From assembly GCA_044226485.1 (NCBI GenBank), contig JBGAGY010000010.1, forward strand, positions 183,334 through 247,333: 64,000 nucleotides of DNA, read 5' to 3'. The position numbers and the translations under genes were made by a program. A model generated the notes under the pieces. It was not told the DNA's origin. It saw only the letters and a list, made by a program, of their open reading frames with translations, and searched no databases. This document shows, in pieces, positions 42,500 to 51,607 of this stretch (position 1 is the first letter of the stretch; each line of letters begins with the position of its first letter). Origin of the DNA: UBA6663 sp044226485. GTDB taxonomy: Bacteria; Chloroflexota; Anaerolineae; Anaerolineales; UBA6663.

Positions 42500-42843
42500 G
42501 CCGCCTCCCGTGCCATGCGCGCCCGGGCCACGCGCAGCAGGTCACGCAGCCGGGTCAGTTCGGCGGCCAGGATGCGGCGGCCCAGCTCCGTCAGGGTGTA
42601 GGCCTTGCGCGGCCGCCCGCTTTCATCCTCCACCTCGTCATCCCGGCGCTCGATCCAGCTTTGCTCGAGCAACCGTTTGAGCGCGCCGTAGAGCGTGCCC
42701 GTGCTGAAGACGATCCGACCGCGGCTCAGCCCTTCGACGTCTTTGAGGATGGCATACCCGTGCCGCGGCTCCGACGCCAGGCTGAGGAGGATGAAATAGG
42801 TGGCTTCGGTGAGCGGCAGCTCGTTGTGGAGATCAAGGTTCAT
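42496..42843 (-). CDS. PadR-family transcriptional regulator
   Basis: The gene encodes 115 residues forming a winged helix: LTEATYFILLSLASEPRHGYAILKDVEGLSRGRIVFSTGTLYGALKRLLEQSWIERRDDE and RPRKAYTLTELGRRILAAELTRLRDLL. This is the compact PadR-s2 type with a short C-terminal dimerisation helix. It is the first gene of an operon with a membrane protein and a PfkB kinase. A consensus promoter with an overlapping perfect palindrome lies upstream, arguing for autorepression. Confidence 0.93.
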   Translation of the reverse strand: MNLDLHNELPLTEATYFILLSLASEPRHGYAILKDVEGLSRGRIVFSTGTLYGALKRLLEQSWIERRDDEVEDESGRPRKAYTLTELGRRILAAELTRLRDLLRVARARMAREAA

Positions 42844-42867
42844 AGGCCTCCGATATGACGCTCGGCG

Positions 42868-42888
42868 ATATGTCGCCTAACGACATAT
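42868..42888. promoter_or_regulatory. PadR operator (perfect palindrome)
   Basis: ATATGTCG-CCTAA-CGACATAT is a perfect 8-bp inverted repeat with a 5-nt spacer. It contains the ATGT...ACAT halves typical of PadR sites and overlaps the -10 box of the padR promoter. A partial copy (GATATGACG) lies at 42852-42860. Confidence 0.75.
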
Positions 42889-42913
42889 TAGGCCGGATGG
42901 CCGGCTGTGTCAA
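42885..42913 (-). promoter_or_regulatory. Consensus sigma-70 promoter of the padR operon
   Basis: The minus strand has TTGACA (42913-42908), exactly 17 bp, then TAATAT (42890-42885). This is close to the perfect housekeeping consensus. Its -10 lies within the operator palindrome. Confidence 0.8.
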
Positions 42914-43067
42914 GCCTGAATGTCACCGGTGATCTGGTGAGGTATCGGTCAAGGCCTACAGGCAAAGCACCGTCTTCCGATACAAGCCTTTTGATCTGCC
43001 ATTAGCCTGAAGGAGTCGGGTGAAGGGTCCAGGTTGGGCCCTGACGCCGCTGCCCGAGGAGGTAACC

Positions 43068-43373
43068 ATGGCTCAACAACAACAGATCTACGGTGAGGTC
43101 CATAGCCGGACCGATCTCGAGCAAGTCTTCCTCAAGATCCGTAAGGATGCCGAAACAGCCAAGTCGCGCAAAAACCTGACGGAGCTCTATCGCCGCGCGG
43201 GCTATCTGATCACACTCACTCAGGCGCCGTCCTGGGAGGCGAAGTACGGCTCGGAATCGGCAGACCTGCGGCGGGCGGCTGAAGCTCAATTTGCCACCAC
43301 GGCGCGAGCCATCAATCGCAAGGCCCGCGAGATCGGCACTGAGGACGACTACGACGAGAAGTGGGGAAAGTAA
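43068..43373 (+). CDS. Hypothetical small protein
   Basis: This 101-residue soluble, mostly helical protein is rich in Lys/Arg/Glu (VFLKIRKDAETAKSRKNLTELYRRAGYLITLTQAPSW). I do not recognise the family. It has a strong Shine-Dalgarno (GAGGAGG) and ends 9 bp before a CBS-domain gene, so the two probably form an operon. A longer in-frame start at 43020 lacks a ribosome site. Confidence 0.7.
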   Translation: MAQQQQIYGEVHSRTDLEQVFLKIRKDAETAKSRKNLTELYRRAGYLITLTQAPSWEAKYGSESADLRRAAEAQFATTARAINRKAREIGTEDDYDEKWGK

Positions 43374-43382
43374 GGAGGCCTT

Positions 43383-43862
43383 ATGAAGACCGTCGATGAC
43401 ATCATGACCGCGAGCCCGGCCACGTGCTCGCCCGACACTCCGCTCCAGGACGTGGCCCGCATGATGGTTGACTACGACTGTGGATGCATTCCGGTCGTGA
43501 GAGCCGATGGCGAGCGGATCCCGGTCGGCGTAGTCACCGACCGCGACATCGCCAGCCGGGTCGTCGCCGAGGGCCGCGACGCTCGCGTCCTGAGCGCCGG
43601 CGACGTGATGAGCCAGCCCGCGATCAGCGTCGCACGCGACGCCAGCCTCGACGACTGCCTGCGAACGATGACGGATCGCCAGGTGCGGCGCGTCGTGGTC
43701 GTCGACGGGGGCGGGAATTGCTGTGGCATCGTCGCGCAGGCTGACGTGGCCCTTAACGCGACCAAGCAGAAGACCGGTGAGGTCGTCCGGCAAGTGTCTC
43801 AGCCGATGCCGGCCCTGCCGCAAGACCTGAGCGACGATCAGTCCGAGCAGCAAAGCTCCTGA
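43383..43862 (+). CDS. CBS-domain pair protein
   Basis: The gene encodes 159 residues with two CBS motifs: VDDIMTASPATCSPDTPLQDVARMMVDYDCGCIPVVRADG...GVVTDRDIASRVVAEG and AGDVMSQPAISVARDASLDDCLRTMTDRQVRRVVVVDGGG. A flexible Gln/Ser-rich tail follows. Stand-alone CBS pairs bind adenine nucleotides. AAGGAGG precedes the ATG. It is linked with the small protein upstream. Paralogous in type, not closely in sequence, to the CBS protein in the acs cluster. Confidence 0.85.
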   Translation: MKTVDDIMTASPATCSPDTPLQDVARMMVDYDCGCIPVVRADGERIPVGVVTDRDIASRVVAEGRDARVLSAGDVMSQPAISVARDASLDDCLRTMTDRQVRRVVVVDGGGNCCGIVAQADVALNATKQKTGEVVRQVSQPMPALPQDLSDDQSEQQSS

Positions 43863-43882
43863 GCGCGCTGCTCGCGCGATGC

Positions 43883-44221
43883 TCACTCCAGATCGTGCTG
43901 AATGAACGTCGGCGAGTCGTGGATACAGATGATGTCGAGCCGGTCGTCGCCGGTGTTCGTGAACTTATGCGGCGTGTCGGCCCCAACGACCATGATGTCG
44001 CCGGGGCCGGCATCGAGCTCGACATCGTCGGCGCGGAAACGAGCCCGGCCTGAACGCACAACCCAGGTTTCGGAATAGGGATGCGTGTGCAGGACCGGGC
44101 CGGCGCCCGGCTCGCTGTAGACCAGGAACATCGACACGCCCGAGCCGTAGCGTTCGCCCTCGAACGTGAGCGTTCCCCCGGGGCTGCGTTCGATCTCGCC
44201 AGAAGTGATCATGCGGTACAC
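43883..44221 (-). CDS. Cupin-domain protein
   Basis: The gene encodes 112 residues starting with GTG after a clear AAGGAGA Shine-Dalgarno. A single cupin fold is visible: GAGPVLHTHPYSETWVVRSGRARFRADD (HxH...E metal motif) and DIMVVGADTPHKFTNTGDDRLDIICIH (second His). The function is unspecified; it may be a small metal-dependent enzyme or a ligand-binding protein. It follows the MFS transporter gene by 20 bp on the same strand, and the two look like an operon. Confidence 0.85.
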   Translation of the reverse strand: MYRMITSGEIERSPGGTLTFEGERYGSGVSMFLVYSEPGAGPVLHTHPYSETWVVRSGRARFRADDVELDAGPGDIMVVGADTPHKFTNTGDDRLDIICIHDSPTFIQHDLE

Positions 44222-44241
44222 GTGATTCTCCTTGTGGGTGT

Positions 44242-45576
44242 TCAAGCCAGCTGGGGTTCTGGGTGCTGGGCCGTGTCGCGCCGGTAAGCCGCGGAGAGCG
44301 ATCGGTACGCATACGTGCGCATCGCCAGGACCGTCACGATCAGGCCGATCACGCCGGAGAGCGTGAAGAGCAGGGCGAGGCCCCGATCGGTGCCCGTGCC
44401 GAACCACGACCCGATCAGGTCGACCCCGACGCCCGTCGTCATGAAAGGTATGAAGAACCATTGCGCGATCGGGCCGATCAGAAACGCCGTGATGGGCGTC
44501 GCCGCCTGTTCGACGCTCTGAGCAAAGCCGAACACACGGCCCTGACGATCGGCGGGCACGACCTTCTGCAGAATGGTCTGCTCGGCTGCTTCCACCGCCG
44601 GGATCAGGCACAGCCAGATGAACATGCCCACCGTGAGCAGTTCGATCGAGCGCAGCAGGGTGAACACTGAGCAGATCACCCACATGACGATGTTGCCGAG
44701 GAACAACGTGCGCAGCGGGTTGACCCCGAGACCACGGCGCGCCACGATCATGCCGCCGACGATGAAACCCAGGCTGAGGAAGCCCCACAGCACACCCCAG
44801 ACCTGCACCGAGACCAGTTGCAGGCCATAGGCATCCATGAGCGACATGAAGACGCCGCCAAGGAAATTGTTGAACGTGTGAAAAAAGATCAGGCCGAACA
44901 ACCCCGGCACGAGCCTGACGATGCGGATCGTGCCACTCAGGTCGACCATGGATGTCTGAGTTGTTCCTTCGGTCGCTGCCGGCAGCGGCTGATTGACATC
45001 GATTCGAATCGTGAGTAGATGCGCGATCACGGCGACGGTCAGCGCGATCGCCAGGATCAACATCCACGAGACGCCGATGTAGCCGATGGCCAAGCCGCTG
45101 AAGATCGAGGCCACCAGGAACGCCGCACCGTTTGCGCTTCCGACCAGGCCATTGGCGCGGTCACGATCGGGCTCGGCCACCCATACTGTCACAAGCGTCG
45201 AGAGCACGATGCCGCGCACGTTCCCGGCCAGCGCCCCCATCAGCGTCAACACGATGAAGAGCCAAAGGGCGGGGTGGCCGGGGTCGTTGAATGCCGTCGC
45301 CGGGTTGACGACGTAGACGACCCAGGCGAGCACGAACAGCCCGAGCGACGCCAGGCTCGAAACGAGCATGACGGGCCGCTTTGGATAGCGGTCCACGAGT
45401 GAGCCAAGGAAGAACCCCGACCCCGCGACCGTGATGGTGTACACGCCGGCCATGACCGACGTGGCGATGACGGATTGGGTTTGCAGGTAGACCCAGAACG
45501 TCACGGCGAACCAAACATAGGTGTTCGCCATCGACGCGGCGACGGTGTTGGCCAGGACAGCATAGAAGGCTTTCAT
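44242..45576 (-). CDS. MFS transporter
   Basis: This 444-residue integral membrane protein has about twelve helices. The loop motif between helices 2 and 3 is FFLGSLVDRYPKRPVMLVSSL (DRxxKR type), and the second half starts after a central loop near residue 215 (TTQTSMVDLSGTIRIVRLVPG). It is similar in layout to drug-type (MFS_3/enterobactin exporter-like) carriers. Substrate unknown. Transcribed with the cupin gene. Confidence 0.88.
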   Translation of the reverse strand: MKAFYAVLANTVAASMANTYVWFAVTFWVYLQTQSVIATSVMAGVYTITVAGSGFFLGSLVDRYPKRPVMLVSSLASLGLFVLAWVVYVVNPATAFNDPGHPALWLFIVLTLMGALAGNVRGIVLSTLVTVWVAEPDRDRANGLVGSANGAAFLVASIFSGLAIGYIGVSWMLILAIALTVAVIAHLLTIRIDVNQPLPAATEGTTQTSMVDLSGTIRIVRLVPGLFGLIFFHTFNNFLGGVFMSLMDAYGLQLVSVQVWGVLWGFLSLGFIVGGMIVARRGLGVNPLRTLFLGNIVMWVICSVFTLLRSIELLTVGMFIWLCLIPAVEAAEQTILQKVVPADRQGRVFGFAQSVEQAATPITAFLIGPIAQWFFIPFMTTGVGVDLIGSWFGTGTDRGLALLFTLSGVIGLIVTVLAMRTYAYRSLSAAYRRDTAQHPEPQLA

Positions 45577-46001
45577 GGGGAAACTCCGGGGATTTCAAGC
45601 AGGGACCTGAGGCCGTTTGCCACAGGCGCAGGCGATTGGAACGGATGTTCAGTTTCGCCCAAATCCACCAAAAAGTCAACCGTTTATATCGTCATTTTAT
45701 GTCGTATGCGGAGCGGGGAGGACGACGGTCCTGGCGCCCCGATCGAAGCTGATCCATGGCGTTCGATCTCAAGCATCGGCTGACCGACGAAAGGGCAGGG
45801 TCGACGCTCGGCGGGATGAGCACCCTTGCCGGGTCCTGTCAATGCACCCCGCGGATCGGTCCTAGAGGCGTTACAGCCGTCGCCCGCTGACGTGGACGTT
45901 CTTGCGGCGCGTGTCGCCGGCCATAGCCGTCATGCACGTGGCGCGGGCCCGTCGAGGCGGCGGTTTAGTCAATTCTCAGGGGTTGATGTTAGGATGCCGG
46001 C
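45577..46001. other. 425-bp intergenic region between MFS and histidine kinase genes
   Basis: The region is divergent and therefore likely to hold two promoters. An AT-rich stretch around 45670-45705 (ACCGTTTATATCGTCATTTTATG) includes TTGACT on the minus strand, with only a poor -10 at 17 bp. Just before the kinase, TAGGAT (45990-45995) ends 6 nt before the GTG start, resembling the leaderless arrangement at 231-236. I see no gene in the rest. Confidence 0.35.
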
Positions 46002-47441
46002 GTGTCTCTCCGACTTCGACTGACCGTGATGTACAGCGTGATCCTGGCGCTGGCGCTTGTGTCGTTCAGTGCCGTGATCTACGTGGTCACCAGTCGCCTC
46101 TCGCAGCGCGTCATGGAAGACTCGCTCGCCACCGAGGCCAGCCGCCTCATCCAGGAGCCCAAGTTCAGGCTCGGCAAGATCGTGGTGCCGAGCGACAGCA
46201 CCGGTGTGCCCTACATCTTCTTCGTTCAGACCCGTGACATCAACGGCAAATATCTGAACAAGAGCTGGCTCTACACCGGCATCGCGTTGCCGATGACGGC
46301 CGACACGCTGGCCATGACGTCCGAGGGCCATGTGGTCTATACCCGGGTCAAGATCGGGGATCTGAGCCTTCTGGTCTTCAACGGTCCGATCTACGAAAAA
46401 CAGACCGGTGTGTTGTTGGGCTTCATCCAGGTCGCTCGCTCGGTGGGCGATTTCGACGAGGCGTTGCGGGTGCTGGGCACGCTGCTGATCTTCGGCAGCG
46501 GCGTGTCGGTCGTGGTCGCTTTTGGCGTGGGCTGGTTGCTCTCAGGCTTTACGTTGCAGCCGATCGGGCGCATCACGCGCAGTGCCGCCGCGATCGGCGC
46601 GGCCCGCGACTTCACTCAACGGGTCACCTACAACGGTCCGCGCGACGAACTGGGCATCCTCGCGGCGACGCTGAACCAGATGTTGGCCGAGTTGCAGGCG
46701 GCGTACGACCAGAGCGAACAGACCCTGACGTCGCAGCGCAGGTTCGTGGCCGATGCGTCGCACGAGTTGCGCACGCCGCTGACCACGATCCGCGGCAATC
46801 TGGGGCTGCTGCAGCGTGTGCCGCCGATCGACGAGGAAGACAAACGCGCTGTCTTGAAGGACTCGATCGACGAAACCGAGCGCTTGATCCGGCTTGTCAA
46901 CCAACTGCTCTCGCTGGCCCGCGCCGACGCGGGTGCGCCGGTGACTGTGACCCCGCTCGACATCAAGCCGATCCTCGAAGCGGCGGCGCGGCAGGCTTTG
47001 TTGTTGGCGCCGGGGAGGCCGATCACACACGCGCTCTTCAAGCCGCTGCAGGTTCAGGCCAACCGCGATTCGTTGGCGCAGATCCTGCTCATCCTGCTCG
47101 ACAACGCTCGCTCGCACACGCCGCCGGGCACAGCCATCCACCTCGGGCTTGATGTGCAGGGCACCACGGCTCTTGTCACGGTGCGCGACGCCGGCCCCGG
47201 CATCCCGCCCGACAAGCTCGTCCACATCTTCGACCGTTTCTATCGTGGCAGCGAGACGCGCACGGGAAGCGGGGCGGGGCTGGGCCTGGCGATCGCCAAG
47301 TCGCTGGCTGAGGCGCAGGGCGGCCACCTGACCGTCGAGTCGCAGTCGGGCACGGGCACGACGTTCACACTGGCGGTGCCGCTTGCGGCACAACCGGTAT
47401 CGGCCACAAGCCTGACGACCGTCAGAACCGGAGCCACTTAG
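46002..47441 (+). CDS. Sensor histidine kinase
   Basis: The gene encodes 479 residues starting with GTG. A first membrane helix (about 7-30) is followed by an extracytoplasmic sensor of about 140 residues, a second helix (about 162-188) and a HAMP domain (FTLQPIGRITRSAAAIGAARDFTQRV). The HisKA domain carries the phospho-acceptor His in FVADASHELRTPLTTIRGN, and the HATPase domain has VRDAGPGIPPDKLVHIFDRFYRG and GSGAGLGLAIAKSLAE. All boxes are intact. No response regulator is adjacent; the PhoB-like regulator at 39885 is the nearest candidate partner. Confidence 0.93.
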   Translation: MSLRLRLTVMYSVILALALVSFSAVIYVVTSRLSQRVMEDSLATEASRLIQEPKFRLGKIVVPSDSTGVPYIFFVQTRDINGKYLNKSWLYTGIALPMTADTLAMTSEGHVVYTRVKIGDLSLLVFNGPIYEKQTGVLLGFIQVARSVGDFDEALRVLGTLLIFGSGVSVVVAFGVGWLLSGFTLQPIGRITRSAAAIGAARDFTQRVTYNGPRDELGILAATLNQMLAELQAAYDQSEQTLTSQRRFVADASHELRTPLTTIRGNLGLLQRVPPIDEEDKRAVLKDSIDETERLIRLVNQLLSLARADAGAPVTVTPLDIKPILEAAARQALLLAPGRPITHALFKPLQVQANRDSLAQILLILLDNARSHTPPGTAIHLGLDVQGTTALVTVRDAGPGIPPDKLVHIFDRFYRGSETRTGSGAGLGLAIAKSLAEAQGGHLTVESQSGTGTTFTLAVPLAAQPVSATSLTTVRTGAT

Positions 47442-47453
47442 TCAAGAAGACGA

Positions 47454-47515
47454 CGACCCAACGGCATGCGTCAGGGCAGGCTCAAGGCCTACGCTTGGCG
47501 CATGTCGTTGGGTCG
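47454..47515. repeat. Imperfect 17-bp hairpin after the histidine kinase
   Basis: CGACCCAACGGCATGCG (47454-47470) pairs with CGCATGTCGTTGGGTCG (47499-47515) with one mismatch, after the kinase stop codon. It has no T-tract. Confidence 0.6.
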
Positions 47516-47539
47516 CTCGATGTATGAAGAGGGCTTGGC

Positions 47540-47572
47540 ACACGGCCGGGGCGTCACCCCGGCCGTGTGTCA
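47540..47572. terminator. GC-rich hairpin between convergent kinase and nucleotidase genes
   Basis: CACACGGCCGGGG and its complement CCCCGGCCGTGTG flank a loop of a few bases at about 47540-47572. Lying between the histidine kinase and the convergent nucleotidase gene, it may act for both. No long T-run is present. Confidence 0.6.
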
Positions 47573-47599
47573 TTCAAGCCATCGTTTCAGCTGAAGGTG

Positions 47600-50500
47600 T
47601 TACTTCAGGTTCTTGATCACCGACAGCGCATCGTTGATCAGCAACGCGGCGGCCGTCTTGTCGATGTTCTTGCGAGACTCGATCTGAACTTCGACGACGA
47701 AGGCGGCCAACGCGATCTTCGCGGTCTTGATCTGGCCACGGCTGATCGCCTTCTGCGCGATCGCCAGTTCAGCCAGAAGAGACGTGCGAATGCCCTTGGT
47801 CTTGATCTTGCCTTCCGTGTAGTAGGTGTTGACGGCCGTCACCAGGCTCTGGAGCGTGGCATCGACCTTGAAGGCCACCGAGGCGGTCGTGACATGGCCG
47901 ATGCGATCGGTCGCGGTGACGGTCAGCGTGTGGCTGCCGAGCGCTAGCGTGCGCAGGTCGATGACCTGGTCGTCCACAACGGCCGTTCCGTCGATGTCGG
48001 CGGCCACCGAGCGCAGGCCGGCCGGGCCGACGTCAACGGCCGTGAAGTCGACCGTGAGCGAGTCGGTGTGCAGGTAGGTGCTCGCCGTCGGCGACGTGAT
48101 CGCCACGGTCGGCGCCTCGATGTCGGCGATGAAGCTCAGCCGACCTTCGATCGCCGGGGAGACCGGCGCCGTCTGCGCCTGCATGTACTCGATCACGGCG
48201 TCGCGTACGTAGTACTGCGTGTCGGCCACGATCTGGCTCAGCGGCCACAGCGTCTGGCCGTTGTCGCTGAAGTTGCAGGCCCCGGCCGCCAGGTAGTTCA
48301 CGGTCGAGACGTTGTAGTACGTGGCGGCGTCGCCGAAGTCGACTTCCTTGCCGCCGATTTGCAGCGAGACCACGTAGCTCTGGGTCGGGTCGTAGGCCGT
48401 CGGGTACAGATCGTTGTACGTGATCTTGTTTCCGGCGTCGGTGTCGAGCATGCAGGTCGTGTAGTACGAGTAGCCGCCGTAGCCGGCCACATACTTGTAG
48501 TAGTAGTAGTTCCGGTAGGCGCGCTCGAGCACGGCCTTGAGCTGCGGGCCGTTCATGCTGAGCACGACGAGCGAGTTCTCGTACGGCATCGCCGTGAACA
48601 TGTCGGCGACGGTGAGGGCGGTCGGTGAGGCCGGCGTGGATGCTGCAGCGATCCTGGCGTTGGTCATCGCGCCCGAGAGGTGCACGTCGACCGGAACGCC
48701 CGCGGAGTGCTCGAGCTTCCACACTGCGGCGTCCGCCTGCAGGTTGGCGCCGTTGGTCTCCTGCGTGAAGGCGGCCGTGGTGTCGATCGGCGCCGTGGTG
48801 ACGCCGGCCGGCTTGGCGTTGTAGGCCGCGATCGCCGTCTGGTACGGCGCCATCAGGGCGACGATGTCGGGATCCTGCGGCGTGGCGGAGGCGCCGGTGG
48901 GCGTGACAGCGATGTAACGCCCGGCGCGAGAGACGACCTTGTAACCGCCGGCGCCGTCGGGCAGCAAGCCCAACGAGACTTCGCCGAGGTACGTGTTGTA
49001 GCGGTTGGCCTGCGTCACTAGCACCGGGGTGTTATCCGGGCCGGCGATGAAGGTCGGCAGGAATTTCGTATCGCCGAAGCCGGTGCTCGGGTTGGTGTGG
49101 CTGTGCCCGCCGATGACGGCGTCCACGCCCGGGACCTGCGCGGCGAAGTAGGTGTCGACGTTGCTGTCGACCTCGACGCTCTTGGGATCGGTCGTGAAAC
49201 CGATGTGCGTCAGGGCGATGACCACGTCGTTGCTGAGCTGCAGGGTCGGCGCGTAGTCGCGGCCAGCCTGGATCGGGTCGGTGAAGGTCAGGCCCGGGAT
49301 GTTGCTCGGCAGCTCATAGTTGGGCACGCGGTGGTTGCCGATGCCCAGGATGGCGACCTTGATGCCCTCGGGGCCGACCACCTTGGTGGTGTACGGCTCG
49401 ACCGGCACGGCCGACAGGCCGTAAGCGCCGGTGTCGGTCACGTTGGCCTGCAGGAGCGGGAAGTTCGCCTGGCTGAGCGTGGCGAAGATGTCCTTGCCGA
49501 AGTTGAACTCATGATTGCCCAGCGTCCAGGCGTCGTAACCCACCAGGTTGAACGCCTTGACGAGCGGGTTGATGCTCATGTCGGGCGAGAGCGGCGTGCC
49601 GTCGGCGGCATAGCCCAGGCCGGCCGACTTGAAGTAGTACATCGTCGAGTCGCCCTGGATGTTGTCGCCGGAGCTGACCAGCAGCGTGCGCTCCGGGTTG
49701 TGCTGGCGTTCCTGCTTGATCAGAGTCACCAGCTGGCTGTAGCCGGCGGCCGTGCCCGTCTGGACGAGGCGACCGTGAGAGTCGTTGTGGTGCAGAACTG
49801 TCACGGGCACGATCTCGCCCGCCTCGTAGGTCGCATCGCCGTCGCCGTTGCGCGTGACGCGTCCGTCGAGCGTGCCGTCGCCGTCGGGGCCACGATAGGC
49901 CGTCTCAGGCGTGCCGTGGTTGGCCGTGACCCAGGCGTTGACCGAGTCGAGCATGTCGCCCCAGTACGTGATGTTCTTCATGTACTTGAAGGGCGCGTAG
50001 CCGTCCTGCCCGGCGGGGGCCAGGAACTCGTTGGTGCCCACGTTGTACGTGCGGGCCATATCGAGCGGCTGCCAGCTCGAGCTGGCCTTGTCGTACACCT
50101 GCACGTCGTAAGCGCCCCAGGCATAGGGCTGCGGGCCCGGGACGGTGTCGGTGTAGGCGAAGAAGCTGTAGCGGATGCCCGAGGGCTGGATCGCGCCCTT
50201 GAACAGCGTCGCCGACTGATTGAGCAGATCGTAGATCTGCGCGCCTGTCATCGTTCCGACGGCCGTGGCATTGCCGAACGGCAGGATCTGGAACATCTGG
50301 CCGTAGGTCAGAAGCATCGGATCGTGCGACCACAGGCCTTCCTTCGAGCAATCGGCCGCTGTGCTGCTCCAGACGTACGTGCCGGGGTTGGCCGCATCTT
50401 CCTTGTCGCACCAGTCGATGCGGATGCCGCCGGCATTGTTGAAGAACATGTCGACGTCGTTGGTGGTCGACGCGTCGTGGTTGAGCGCATTGTAGATGGC

Positions 50501-51607
50501 GTCGTCGACGAAGTCGCCCATCATGTTGTCGCCGTTGTAGTCGCGCAGGAGGTCGACCTGCGAGTACCCGACGGGCTGGTTGATGAGGGCCAGGTAGGCC
50601 GGATCGTTGGCGTAGCTGTCGACGACGGCCTTGATCGCCGTGTTCTCAGGATCGCCCGTGGCGACTGTGATGCTGGCCCAGCTGACGCTGACCGCCCCGG
50701 TGGCGGGGTTGTAGGTGAAGTCGGCGCGGCCCAGCCGGCGTCCGGCGTAGTAGGCCTGCACGACAGCCGTGTTGCCGACCATCGTCGCCGCTGCCAGGTT
50801 GGTGTGGCTGTGGCCGCCGATGATCAGGTTGACGGGCTTGCCGGCCGTGTTGAGCCGTGAAGCCAGGGTCTGATCGCCGTAGACCGTGAAGCCGTACCCG
50901 TAACCGCCGTCGGCATAGCCGTTGTGCGACAGCACGACGATGACATCGGAGGCGGCGTCGAGCGCGTCGTAGTAGTGCAGGATCGACTCGACCGGGTCGC
51001 GGAAGCACAACCCATTGGTGGCCTCGGCGATGGTGATGTAGGGCGTCTCAATCGAACCGACGCCGATCACGCCGACGCGCACCGAACCACCGACTGTGAA
51101 GACTTCATACGGGGTCACGCTGGAGTTGAAGGGCTCCCAGGTGCAGTTGCCGCTCCCGTCTCTCGTGACGATGTTGGCGGAGATCATCTGCATCGGGCTC
51201 TCGTCGGCCGTCGCCGGGGCCTCGGCCTGGGCGATGCGGTCGGCGAGGACCGTCTGGCCCCAGTCGAATTCGTGATTGCCGAACGTGGCGGCGTTGTAAC
51301 CCATCGAGCGATAGACGTCGATGGTGGGTAGGCCGTGTTGGATGTTCGAGATCAGGCTGCCCTGCATGATGTCGCCCCCGTCGAGCAGGAGCACGTTGCC
51401 GGCGCCGACCGTGGTGCGGATGTCTGCAACCTTCTGGGCAAGACGCGCCGAACCCGGGTTGCTGCCCGAGAGCTGCAGGTTGCCGTGAAAGTCGTTCGTA
51501 TGCAGGATGGTGAAGGTGATCGGCCCCGACTGGGCCAGAGTGGGCCTCGGCACGGCGAGGCAGAAGACAACGAGTAGGGCTAAGAAGTGTCGAAATTGGC
51601 GTTGCAT
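47600..51607 (-). CDS. Secreted double-module 5'-nucleotidase/metallophosphoesterase with FIMAH-like C-terminus
   Basis: The gene encodes 1335 residues. A signal peptide (HFLALLVVFCLAVPRPTLAQ) precedes two full UshA-type modules. Module 1 starts ITFTILHTNDFHGN and has GGDIMQG, GNHEFDWG, GGHSHTN and a 5_nucleotid_C domain (MFQILPFGNATAVGTMTGAQIYDLL). Module 2 starts VTVLHHNDSHGR and has SGDNIQGD, GNHEFNFGKD, GGHSHTNPSTG and a second C-domain (MFTAMPYENSLVVLSMNGPQLKAVLERAY). Then comes an Ig-like segment (APTVAITSPTASTYLHTDSLTVDF) and a C-terminal helical domain like FIMAH (TYYTEGKIKTKGIRTSLLAELAIAQKAI). It would scavenge phosphate or nucleosides from extracellular nucleotides. Confidence 0.92.
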   Translation of the reverse strand: MQRQFRHFLALLVVFCLAVPRPTLAQSGPITFTILHTNDFHGNLQLSGSNPGSARLAQKVADIRTTVGAGNVLLLDGGDIMQGSLISNIQHGLPTIDVYRSMGYNAATFGNHEFDWGQTVLADRIAQAEAPATADESPMQMISANIVTRDGSGNCTWEPFNSSVTPYEVFTVGGSVRVGVIGVGSIETPYITIAEATNGLCFRDPVESILHYYDALDAASDVIVVLSHNGYADGGYGYGFTVYGDQTLASRLNTAGKPVNLIIGGHSHTNLAAATMVGNTAVVQAYYAGRRLGRADFTYNPATGAVSVSWASITVATGDPENTAIKAVVDSYANDPAYLALINQPVGYSQVDLLRDYNGDNMMGDFVDDAIYNALNHDASTTNDVDMFFNNAGGIRIDWCDKEDAANPGTYVWSSTAADCSKEGLWSHDPMLLTYGQMFQILPFGNATAVGTMTGAQIYDLLNQSATLFKGAIQPSGIRYSFFAYTDTVPGPQPYAWGAYDVQVYDKASSSWQPLDMARTYNVGTNEFLAPAGQDGYAPFKYMKNITYWGDMLDSVNAWVTANHGTPETAYRGPDGDGTLDGRVTRNGDGDATYEAGEIVPVTVLHHNDSHGRLVQTGTAAGYSQLVTLIKQERQHNPERTLLVSSGDNIQGDSTMYYFKSAGLGYAADGTPLSPDMSINPLVKAFNLVGYDAWTLGNHEFNFGKDIFATLSQANFPLLQANVTDTGAYGLSAVPVEPYTTKVVGPEGIKVAILGIGNHRVPNYELPSNIPGLTFTDPIQAGRDYAPTLQLSNDVVIALTHIGFTTDPKSVEVDSNVDTYFAAQVPGVDAVIGGHSHTNPSTGFGDTKFLPTFIAGPDNTPVLVTQANRYNTYLGEVSLGLLPDGAGGYKVVSRAGRYIAVTPTGASATPQDPDIVALMAPYQTAIAAYNAKPAGVTTAPIDTTAAFTQETNGANLQADAAVWKLEHSAGVPVDVHLSGAMTNARIAAASTPASPTALTVADMFTAMPYENSLVVLSMNGPQLKAVLERAYRNYYYYKYVAGYGGYSYYTTCMLDTDAGNKITYNDLYPTAYDPTQSYVVSLQIGGKEVDFGDAATYYNVSTVNYLAAGACNFSDNGQTLWPLSQIVADTQYYVRDAVIEYMQAQTAPVSPAIEGRLSFIADIEAPTVAITSPTASTYLHTDSLTVDFTAVDVGPAGLRSVAADIDGTAVVDDQVIDLRTLALGSHTLTVTATDRIGHVTTASVAFKVDATLQSLVTAVNTYYTEGKIKTKGIRTSLLAELAIAQKAISRGQIKTAKIALAAFVVEVQIESRKNIDKTAAALLINDALSVIKNLK

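Noticed and set aside
49097..50860. A 587-codon plus-strand frame inside the nucleotidase gene
   Set aside because: It is antisense to conserved metallophosphatase motifs and has no domain of its own.
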